In this document: positions 15,239-20,962 of the stretch, in pieces | How positions within the stretch are numbered: the first letter of the stretch is position 1 | Layout of the letters: the number at the start of each line of letters is the position of its first letter | Source of the DNA: RGIG1918 sp045536045 | GTDB taxonomy: Bacteria > Cyanobacteriota > Vampirovibrionia > Gastranaerophilales > Gastranaerophilaceae | NCBI GenBank assembly: GCA_045536045.1 | Contig: JAZSMU010000120.1 | Location: 1 to 21,619 of the forward strand | DNA length: 21,619 nt | Direction: 5' to 3' | The notes under the pieces: generated by a model | What the model saw: the letters and a program-made list of their open reading frames with translations, nothing else | What the model was told of the DNA's origin: nothing | Database searches by the model: none | Made by a program: the position numbers and the translations under genes

Positions 15239-16203
15239 TGAAAAAACATAATACTCATATTCTAGATTTTGAAAAACCAATCTTGACAATGGAAGAGAAG
15301 ATAGAAGAGCTGAAAAGATTAGCAACGCAAGAGAATATTGATTATAAAAAGGAAATAAAAATTTTGGAAAATCAAACTAAAGAATACAAAAAAGAATTAT
15401 ATTCTAAACTTGAACCTTTTCAAAAACTTCAAATCGCACGCCACGCCGAAAGACCAACTTTCCTAGATTATGTTAATCTTATCACAACGGATTTCATAGA
15501 ACTTAAAGGGGATAGAGTTGGTGTTGACGATAGAGCTATTATAGGTGGAATTGCAAAAATTGTCGGTGTTTCTGTTATGATTATGGGAACTCAAAAAGGC
15601 AAATCTACCAAAGAAAACCTAGAATACAATTTTGGTATGCCACAACCTCAAGGCTACAGGAAAGCCTTAAGATTAATGGAGCACGCTTCTAAATTTGGTT
15701 TGCCTATTATAACAATTATAGATACACCTGGAGCATATCCTGGAATATTGGCAGAACAAACTGCACAAGGAACTGCTATTGCAGTTAATCTTAAAGAAAT
15801 GGCGAAACTTGATGTTCCTGTTATTTCAATAATTTCTGGCGAAGGTTGCTCTGGTGGGGCTTTAGGGCTTGCTGTTGCAAACAAAGTTATGATTTTAGAA
15901 TATGCATATTACACTGTAATTTCTCCAGAGGGTTGTGCTTCAATTTTATGGAGAGATGCAACAATGGCAAAAGAGGCTTCAAACGCACTAAAAATTACAG
16001 GCGAAGACCTTTTAAAATTCAATATTGTTGATGAAATTATTAAAGAATCTCAAGGTGGTGCACACAAAGACCCAGAAGAAACAGCAAACTACTTAAAAGA
16101 ATCTATTTTAAAATCTCTCAAAGAATTTAAAGGAATGAGCCCTAAAAAATTAAAAGAACACAGATACAACAGATTTAGAAACTTGGGTGTGTTCTTTCAA
16201 TAA
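15238..16203 (+). CDS. accA: Acetyl-CoA carboxylase carboxyltransferase subunit alpha, 321 aa
   Basis: Alpha half of the same enzyme. The N-terminal helical region (about 1-80, including LDFEKPI, KIEELKRLA and KLEPFQKLQIARHAERPTFLDY) is standard. The catalytic crotonase-like part follows: LKGDRVGVDDRAIIGGIAK (about 93-111), GMPQPQGYRKALRLM, IIDTPGAYPGILAEQ and GEGCSGGALGLAVANKV (201-217), then SPEGCASILWRDA. Length is typical. A GGAG lies 7 nt before the ATG inside accD, and the one-base overlap points to coupled, equimolar synthesis of the two subunits, which form an alpha2beta2 complex. accB and accC are not in the window. An inverted-repeat terminator follows. Confidence 0.97.
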   Translation: MKKHNTHILDFEKPILTMEEKIEELKRLATQENIDYKKEIKILENQTKEYKKELYSKLEPFQKLQIARHAERPTFLDYVNLITTDFIELKGDRVGVDDRAIIGGIAKIVGVSVMIMGTQKGKSTKENLEYNFGMPQPQGYRKALRLMEHASKFGLPIITIIDTPGAYPGILAEQTAQGTAIAVNLKEMAKLDVPVISIISGEGCSGGALGLAVANKVMILEYAYYTVISPEGCASILWRDATMAKEASNALKITGEDLLKFNIVDEIIKESQGGAHKDPEETANYLKESILKSLKEFKGMSPKKLKEHRYNRFRNLGVFFQ

Positions 16204-16229
16204 GCTTTTACGGTAAACATAGAGGATAA

Positions 16230-16262
16230 AATTGGCGAAGTTTATACTTCGCCAATTGTTTT
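16230..16262 (+). terminator. Terminator of accA, shared with the end of the convergent gene
   Basis: An 11-bp perfect stem (AATTGGCGAAG at 16230-16240, CTTCGCCAATT at 16247-16257) with a 6-nt loop is followed by GTTTT on the plus strand. The right arm lies inside the last codons of the minus-strand gene ending at 16242. On the minus strand it is followed by TTTATCC, so it may stop transcription in both directions. Confidence 0.75.
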
Positions 16263-17696
16263 AAGCTCATATTCTAAAGAAATTTCTTCAGGGCAAATAA
16301 TTGGAATATCTATGCAAAGCCCAGAAATTAATGCGAATAATATTTGTCTTAAATGTTGTGGTGCAATAATAACTACTCCGTCTTTGTTTGAAATTTTTGA
16401 AATTGATTTAATTAATTTTTCAAACTTAGCACCGTCAATTTTGACCATTGAACCATCTTCGCCATCCATATATTCTGTTTGGCGTTCAATTTGCTCAATT
16501 GTTTTTTCATTAATTTCGTATCCGTAGATTATATGATTTTCGTCTGCTAAAGAATGGCTAATTTGGCGAGATAAAGAAACTCTTAATTTATCTAGCAAAT
16601 CAACTTTAACTGTATCTTCAGAAAAATCATTAATTTTTTCAAAAATATAGACAATATCTTTAATGCTAACTCTTTCTCTTATTAGCTGACAGAAAATATA
16701 TTTTAATTCTGAAACACTAATAAAATCGCCTAAAATGCTATCAACTAAGAAAGAATTATTTTCGCTAACAGTTTCAATATATCTATTTACATCTGCATAA
16801 TTGAAAATTTCAAAAACATGGCGAATTGCAAAATATTTCAGATAAATTGAGATATATTCAGCAGGCTCAATGCCTTCTTGCCAATAATCTTTTGTAACAG
16901 CTTTTGGAATCCAAACAATTTTTTTGCCTGTAATGTAATCTTTGTCTTTAATTGAACCTTTTGGAAGTTTTTCCAATTCTAAATCATCGGCAAAAAACAT
17001 TAAATGCCCAGAATATGCTCTTGCATGAACAACAGGAATGGAATGAACATTTATTGTAAATTCATTTTCGTCTAATTGTGGATTTTCAACAAAAGCAATT
17101 TTTGGAAGAATATAACCTAATTCATCTGCCAATTCTTGCCTGATTTTAACAGATTCAGACAAAATATTTTTTTCATTATCAAAAGTATTTAATGAATATA
17201 ATTCTTCGCTTAAATTAATTGAAAGTCTTTCTTCGCCAAGACTTTTTGCCATATTTGATGGTTGTAAAAGTTTATTTAATTGTTTTTTCAAAGAATGCAA
17301 AATTTCAAGCTCTTTTGAAATTTCTTCATTCAAAACAGCCCTCTCATCTTCTTTTGCATTTTCTAAAAAGTTTTTAATGTCTTGTATTCTATCTCTTTTT
17401 TCAACAATTTTTTTCTGCAAGTTAAGACACAATTCATAAGGCTCTTCTTTTGATTCAAACATGCGTTCCATCTTGCTTTTTAAACCAGCAATTTCAGAGC
17501 TTTCTTCGTCAGTTTCAATTATTACCTCACGAACAAAAATACAATTAAATTGAAGACCTTTGTCGCCATCAACTTCATGCATTGAATACAATTCCCAACC
17601 ATCTTTAGACATTGAATTTAATGTCCATTCAAGTCTTTCAGTATCCTCCGTTGGGCAAACTTTAATAATAAATTCTTGTCTTGTTGCTTTATACAT
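16242..17696 (-). CDS. Soluble FlhA/SctV C-terminal-domain (FHIPEP-like) protein with DUF4177-like N-terminus, 484 aa
   Basis: Three regions. Residues 1-58 (EFIIKVCPTEDTERLEWTL, KDGWELYSMHE, FNCIFVRE) look like the small DUF4177 fold. Residues about 65-145 are a charged helical/coiled-coil region. Residues about 150-484 follow the cytoplasmic domain of FlhA/SctV export-gate proteins in order: IRQELADELGYILPKI (185-200), LDENEFTINVHSIPV (208-222), GKKIVWIPKA (257-266), LKYFAIRHVFEIFNYADV (286-303), QLIRERVSIKDIVYIFEKI (337-355), DLLDKLRVSLSRQISHSLADEN (366-387), and VVIIAPQHLRQILFAL (441-456) to the C-terminus. The ~330-residue membrane domain of FlhA is absent, and no membrane segment or signal peptide replaces it. 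No flagellar or secretion gene adjoins. The start ATG has no SD but has a -10 exactly 6 nt upstream. Family recognition is from motif order; the function is unknown. Confidence 0.85.
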   Translation of the reverse strand: MYKATRQEFIIKVCPTEDTERLEWTLNSMSKDGWELYSMHEVDGDKGLQFNCIFVREVIIETDEESSEIAGLKSKMERMFESKEEPYELCLNLQKKIVEKRDRIQDIKNFLENAKEDERAVLNEEISKELEILHSLKKQLNKLLQPSNMAKSLGEERLSINLSEELYSLNTFDNEKNILSESVKIRQELADELGYILPKIAFVENPQLDENEFTINVHSIPVVHARAYSGHLMFFADDLELEKLPKGSIKDKDYITGKKIVWIPKAVTKDYWQEGIEPAEYISIYLKYFAIRHVFEIFNYADVNRYIETVSENNSFLVDSILGDFISVSELKYIFCQLIRERVSIKDIVYIFEKINDFSEDTVKVDLLDKLRVSLSRQISHSLADENHIIYGYEINEKTIEQIERQTEYMDGEDGSMVKIDGAKFEKLIKSISKISNKDGVVIIAPQHLRQILFALISGLCIDIPIICPEEISLEYELKTIGEV

Positions 17697-17702
17697 ACAG
17701 AA

Positions 17703-17711
17703 ATTTTAACA
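17703..17711 (-). promoter_or_regulatory. Extended -10 promoter of the FlhA-C-like gene, predicted leaderless
   Basis: TGT-TAAAAT (minus strand) ends exactly 6 nt before the ATG at 17696. There is no SD in the 41-bp gap after smpB, and no terminator hairpin in that gap, so the gene could also be reached by read-through from smpB. Confidence 0.5.
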
Positions 17712-17737
17712 TATTTTAGTGCAAATTTAAACTGTAA

Positions 17738-18181
17738 TTAAAATTCTCTAAGGTGTTTTTGAATGTCTTTTTTCTTAAGGTCTTCCCTTTTATCATGAAG
17801 CTTTTTGCCTTTACCCAAGCCAATTTCTACCTTAGCAAAGCCACGCACTAAATAAACTTCTAATGGCAAAATTGAGTAATTTTCTTGCTTAATTTTGCCA
17901 ACAATTTTTAAAATTTCTCTTTTTGTTAATAATAATTTGCGAACTCTATCTGATTCATGATTATATCTATTGCCGTGCTCAAATGGGCTTATATGGCAGT
18001 TATATAGGAATAATTCGCCTTTTTCAATTTTAGCAAAACTATCTTTTAAATTTAACCCACCCTTGCGAATAGATTTGATTTCAGTTCCAGTTAGCACAAT
18101 TCCAGCGTCATATTTTTCAAAAATCGTAAAATCATGAAACGCTTTTCTATTTGTTTGAATTATTTTTCTTGGTTCTGTCAT
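17738..18181 (-). CDS. smpB: SsrA (tmRNA)-binding protein SmpB, 147 aa
   Basis: Binds tmRNA and guides it into the A site of stalled ribosomes for trans-translation. Landmarks are KIIQTNRKAFHDFTI (6-20), AGIVLTGTEIKSIRKGGLNLKDSFAKI (26-52), ELFLYNCHISPFEHG (56-70), RVRKLLLTKREI and PLEVYLVRGFAKVEIGLGKGKKLHDKRE (about 105-132), with the basic tail that enters the mRNA channel. Length is normal. It is divergent from proS across 84 bp. The start has no SD; TATAAT lies 6 nt upstream. The tmRNA gene itself (ssrA) is not in the window. Confidence 0.97.
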   Translation of the reverse strand: MTEPRKIIQTNRKAFHDFTIFEKYDAGIVLTGTEIKSIRKGGLNLKDSFAKIEKGELFLYNCHISPFEHGNRYNHESDRVRKLLLTKREILKIVGKIKQENYSILPLEVYLVRGFAKVEIGLGKGKKLHDKREDLKKKDIQKHLREF

Positions 18182-18187
18182 AAAAAA

Positions 18188-18196
18188 ATTATATCA
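18188..18196 (-). promoter_or_regulatory. Extended -10 promoter of smpB, predicted leaderless
   Basis: TGA-TATAAT on the minus strand is followed by six T and then the ATG at 18181, so the predicted +1 is the start codon itself. No SD is possible in the intervening T run. Confidence 0.6.
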
Positions 18197-18227
18197 TAAG
18201 CTATTTGCTTTTATATGAGAATTTTTT

Positions 18228-18236
18228 TGCTATAAT
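18228..18236 (+). promoter_or_regulatory. Extended -10 promoter of proS
   Basis: TGC-TATAAT, preceded by a run of seven T, has a predicted +1 near 18243. This leaves a ~23-nt leader with AAGGAAG (18250-18256) placed 9 nt before the ATG. It is a contrast to the leaderless arrangement of the divergent smpB. Confidence 0.6.
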
Positions 18237-18265
18237 TTTTATGTATTTAAAGGAAGTAATTTATT

Positions 18266-19951
18266 ATGAAAATGTCTCAATTATTAGTTAAAACTCTTAG
18301 AGAAAACCCCTCTGATGCTGAAGCTATTAGCCATATTCTATTAGTTAGAGCAGGCTACATTAAAAAACTTGCAAGTGGAATTTATAATTATATGCCACTT
18401 ATGCAAAGAGTTTTGACTAAAATTTCTAATATCATAAGAGAAGAAATGAATGCTTCTGGTGCTCAAGAGCTTTTAATGCCCTTCGTTCAACCTGCAGAAT
18501 TATGGCAAAAATCTGGAAGATGGGCAAAATATGGCAAAGAATTAATGAGAATGAAAGATAGAAGCGACAACGAAATGTGTCTTGCTCCAACTCACGAAGA
18601 AGTAGTTACAAACCTTGTTGGAGAAACAATTAATTCATATAAACAACTTCCATTAAATGTTTATCATATTCAACTTAAATTTAGAGATGAAATTCGCCCA
18701 AGATTTGGCTTATTAAGAGGAAGAGAATTTATCATGAAAGACGCATATAGCTTCCACACAAGCCAAGAAGATTTAGAGAGAGAATATGAAGTTATGGCAA
18801 AAACATACACAAATATTTTCAATCGTTGTGGGCTTGAAACTAAGGCCGTTCAATCAGATTCAGGTGCAATTGGTGGTGCAGTTAGCCATGAATTTATGGT
18901 TTTAACAGATACAGAAGTTGGCGAAAATGATGTTTTCTATTGCACAACTTGTGATTATAGTGCAAATTCAAACCACGCAATTTCTCATTTAAATATTGTT
19001 GAAACAGACGGAGGATTCAAAGAAGAGAAAACTGTTGATACTCCAAATGTTAAAACAATTGAAGACCTTGCAAAATTCTTTAATATTGAAACAAATTGCA
19101 TTTTGAAAGCAGTTGCTTATATTGCAGATTCAAAACCTGTTATTGCAATGATTAGAGGCGATAAAGAAATTGAAGAAACAAAACTTTTAAACGCAGTTGA
19201 TGCTCTTGAAATTCGCCCAATGGAAAATGCCGAAATTCAAGACTTCTTAAATTCTGAAGCTGGATTTATTTCATACAGAGGCGTTGATACATCTAAAGTT
19301 AAAGTTCTTTTTGATAATTCTGCTAAGGGTATGAAGAATTTTGTTATCGGTGCAAATGAAAAAGATAAACATATCGTTGGAGCAAACTTAGAAGAAAATA
19401 TTGAATTTGTTGATATTTCATTGGTTAAAGAAGGCGAGCTTTGCCCAATTTGCAAAAAGCCTCTAAAAGTTACAAGAGGAATTGAAGTTGGTAATATTTT
19501 CCAATTAGGAGACAAATACTCAAAACCAATGAACGCAGTTTACACAGATGAAAATGGCGAATTAAAACCATACATTATGGGTTGCTATGGAATAGGAGTT
19601 ACAAGAGTTGCAGCTGCTGCAATTGAAAAATACCATGATGATTGGGGCATTATGTGGCCAGAAGCTATTGCACCATATAAAGTTATTGTAATTCCTGTAA
19701 ACACTCAAGACGAATTACAAATGAAAACAGCAGTTGAAATTTATGAAAACCTTAAAGCAAAAGGCGTTGAAGCTGTTATAGATGATAGAGATGATAGAGC
19801 CGGCGTTAAATTTAAAGACGCAGACTTAATTGGCTTCCCATACAAAATTGTTGTTGGAAAATCTATTGCTGAAGGCAAAGTTGAGCTTAAGAAAAGAGAT
19901 TCTAAAGAAGCTGAGCTTTTAACACCAGCTGAAGTTATAGAAAAATTATAA
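18266..19951 (+). CDS. proS: Prolyl-tRNA synthetase (bacterial type), 561 aa
   Basis: Class II aminoacyl-tRNA synthetase that charges tRNA-Pro. Motif 1 region is IREEMNASGAQELLMPFVQP; motif 2 is FRDEIRPRFGLLRGREFIMKDAYSFH (about 135-160); motif 3 is GCYGIGVTRVAAAAIEKYHDD (about 442-462). Between motifs 2 and 3 lies the full bacterial editing insertion (YbaK-like, about 225-400: LKAVAYIADSKPVIAMIRGDKE, AGFISYRGVDTSKVKVLFDN, KNFVIGANEKDKHIVGAN), which hydrolyses mischarged Ala-tRNA. The C-terminal anticodon-binding domain (from about 470) contains VEAVIDDRDDRAGVKFKDADLIGFP. Length is normal. A second Met two codons on is possible but less well spaced from the SD. The gene ends 6 bp from the convergent hydrolase gene. 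Confidence 0.97.
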   Translation: MKMSQLLVKTLRENPSDAEAISHILLVRAGYIKKLASGIYNYMPLMQRVLTKISNIIREEMNASGAQELLMPFVQPAELWQKSGRWAKYGKELMRMKDRSDNEMCLAPTHEEVVTNLVGETINSYKQLPLNVYHIQLKFRDEIRPRFGLLRGREFIMKDAYSFHTSQEDLEREYEVMAKTYTNIFNRCGLETKAVQSDSGAIGGAVSHEFMVLTDTEVGENDVFYCTTCDYSANSNHAISHLNIVETDGGFKEEKTVDTPNVKTIEDLAKFFNIETNCILKAVAYIADSKPVIAMIRGDKEIEETKLLNAVDALEIRPMENAEIQDFLNSEAGFISYRGVDTSKVKVLFDNSAKGMKNFVIGANEKDKHIVGANLEENIEFVDISLVKEGELCPICKKPLKVTRGIEVGNIFQLGDKYSKPMNAVYTDENGELKPYIMGCYGIGVTRVAAAAIEKYHDDWGIMWPEAIAPYKVIVIPVNTQDELQMKTAVEIYENLKAKGVEAVIDDRDDRAGVKFKDADLIGFPYKIVVGKSIAEGKVELKKRDSKEAELLTPAEVIEKL

Positions 19952-19957
19952 TCAAAC

Positions 19958-20725
19958 CTAATTATCAATGCTAATGCCATAGATATATTTATAAATATCT
20001 TCTTTGGCAGTTGGGTTTTGTTTTATTAGAGTTATACCAGAGCTTCCTGTTGGAAAAATTCTCATAACAGATTCAGTTTGAACAAATTTTGTAAGCAAGC
20101 TTGCTTGACCATAAAAATATCTATCAGATTGGCTAACTAAAAACATCATTGGGGTGTCATCATAATTCGCAATAATCAATGGAGTTTCTAAGCCTTTAAA
20201 TTCTTGCGTTGGAGTTATTAAAACTAATTTTTCTGGTTTTCTTTTTAATCTATCTCCTGCAATAATTGCAGTGTTTGCACCTAAATCAGCACCAATAAAC
20301 ATAATTCTATCGTAATCAATTTTTGAATAGTGCTCTTTAAGATAGTTAATCACTTCAACAACATCTGTTGGCAATTTTTGCCAATCTGCTTTTGTAAAAT
20401 AATTTTTACTTTTATAAGTTAAATTAGATTTATAAACACTTCTTCCATGTCCTCTTAAATCTAGGGCAAAAACATTGTAGCCACCTTTTCTAATTTCTTT
20501 TGGCAAATCGCCCCAATCAGAAGATTTGCTACCAATTGAATGTAAGAAAACTACAAGTGGTTTCTTTTCTCCCTTAACTCTTGAAGAATATAAATCACCA
20601 ACTAAAACAAATTCATCTTTTGTTTCAACTTCAACACGAATAACAGAAGCCTTGCCTGATTTTTTAGCAAAACAGGTAAGTGTTGTGCAAAACATTATTA
20701 AAACTAAAGCCAAAAACTTTTTCAT
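19958..20725 (-). CDS. Secreted alpha/beta-hydrolase-fold protein with altered catalytic residues, 255 aa
   Basis: An N-terminal signal peptide (MKKFLALVLIMFCTTLTCFA, likely cut after A20) precedes an alpha/beta-hydrolase fold: VVFLHSIGSKSSDW (58-71, oxyanion region), FALDLRGHGRS (86-96) and a nucleophile-elbow motif IGADLGANTAI (144-154). The elbow is G-A-D-L-G where most relatives have GxSxG, so an Asp (D147) occupies the nucleophile position. The acid candidate is D201 (VSQSDRYF). The C-terminal position that normally holds the catalytic His (GxGHG-like) reads PTGSSGITLI (225-234) without His. It may be inactive, or use Asp in an unusual way. The ATG has no SD; a TAAAAT lies 6 nt upstream. 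It probably acts in the periplasm. The substrate is unknown. Confidence 0.85.
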   Translation of the reverse strand: MKKFLALVLIMFCTTLTCFAKKSGKASVIRVEVETKDEFVLVGDLYSSRVKGEKKPLVVFLHSIGSKSSDWGDLPKEIRKGGYNVFALDLRGHGRSVYKSNLTYKSKNYFTKADWQKLPTDVVEVINYLKEHYSKIDYDRIMFIGADLGANTAIIAGDRLKRKPEKLVLITPTQEFKGLETPLIIANYDDTPMMFLVSQSDRYFYGQASLLTKFVQTESVMRIFPTGSSGITLIKQNPTAKEDIYKYIYGISIDN

Positions 20726-20731
20726 AATTAC

Positions 20732-20740
20732 ATTTTACCA
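20732..20740 (-). promoter_or_regulatory. Extended -10 promoter of the alpha/beta-hydrolase gene, predicted leaderless
   Basis: TGG-TAAAAT (minus strand) ends exactly 6 nt before the ATG at 20725. A TTGACA at 20749-20744 is only 6 bp from the -10 and so cannot serve as its -35. Confidence 0.5.
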
Positions 20741-20773
20741 AATTGTCAAAAAAAACATAAAAAAATAGTCTTT

Positions 20774-20802
20774 TTGTACTACTTTTTACATCTTCCTATA
20801 AA
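20774..20802 (+). promoter_or_regulatory. Possible promoter of the small RNA candidate
   Basis: TTGTAC (20774-20779) and TATAAA (20797-20802) are separated by 17 bp. The -10 is good and the -35 matches the consensus in only three positions. The predicted +1 is near 20809. Confidence 0.35.
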
Positions 20803-20854
20803 TTTTTAAAAATTTATTCCGAATACATATTATGTAAAGCGTAATGCTTTGCAT
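20786..20854 (-). CDS. Possible 22-codon small ORF with a strong ribosome-binding site
   Basis: On the minus strand, GGGGAGGAGG (20869-20860) sits 5 nt before an ATG that opens 22 codons (MQSITLYIICIRNKFLKIYR, then KM) to a TAA. The peptide has a short hydrophobic core and a basic end. It is exactly antisense to the small RNA candidate; its SD is the complement of the RNA's CU-rich linker, so one of the two readings may be fortuitous. No clear minus-strand promoter was seen. Low confidence. Confidence 0.22.
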   Translation of the reverse strand: MQSITLYIICIRNKFLKIYRKM

Positions 20855-20902
20855 TAAAACCTCCTCCCCAAGTCTAGTAGCCGCAAATTGCGGCTTTTTT
20901 TT
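20809..20902 (+). ncRNA. Candidate small RNA with two hairpins and an unpaired CCUCCUCCCC linker (Yfr1-like architecture)
   Basis: Hairpin 1 is 20832-20840 paired with 20846-20854 (9 bp including one G-U; 5-nt loop). Hairpin 2 is 20879-20884 paired with 20890-20895 (AGCCGC/GCGGCT, 5-nt loop), followed by eight T: a textbook intrinsic terminator on the plus strand. No plus-strand gene lies between proS and this terminator that would need it. The ~24-nt linker between the hairpins contains CCTCCTCCCC at 20860-20869, which can pair with Shine-Dalgarno sequences. Cyanobacterial Yfr1 has the same plan, with an unpaired ACUCCUCACAC core; the six bases CUCCUC are shared. The 5' end is estimated from a putative -10. 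Confidence 0.5.
20879..20902 (+). terminator. Strong intrinsic terminator (small RNA 3' end)
   Basis: GC-rich stem AGCCGC-AAATT-GCGGCT followed by TTTTTTTT. The poly-T lies on the plus-strand 3' side only, which fixes the direction of transcription. Confidence 0.85.
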
Positions 20903-20918
20903 CATGGGAAAAAGCAAT

Positions 20919-20944
20919 AAAAAAAGAGGCATAAAGCCTCTTTT
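20919..20944 (-). terminator. Intrinsic terminator of yidC
   Basis: Stem AAAAGAGGC (20922-20930) and GCCTCTTTT (20936-20944) with loop ATAAA. Read on the minus strand it begins 18 nt after the yidC stop and ends in a T run (from 20925 down to 20919). Confidence 0.85.
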
Positions 20945-20962
20945 AAAATTATTAGCTAAATC

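Noticed and set aside
14363..16203. accD/accA as another carboxyltransferase (for example propionyl-CoA or glutaconyl-CoA type)
   Set aside because: The zinc ribbon at the accD N-terminus and the separate alpha/beta subunits with standard motifs fit acetyl-CoA carboxylase.
16242..17696. The FlhA-C-like gene as a broken remnant of flhA
   Set aside because: The frame is intact, with an added N-terminal domain and a complete C-terminus, and no membrane-domain remnants are seen on either side.
19949..19960. Terminator between proS and the convergent hydrolase gene
   Set aside because: Only 6 bp lie between the stops, and no GC-containing hairpin with a T run was found there.
20744..20749. TTGACA as -35 for the alpha/beta-hydrolase gene
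   Set aside because: It is only 6 bp from the TAAAAT hexamer, far too close.
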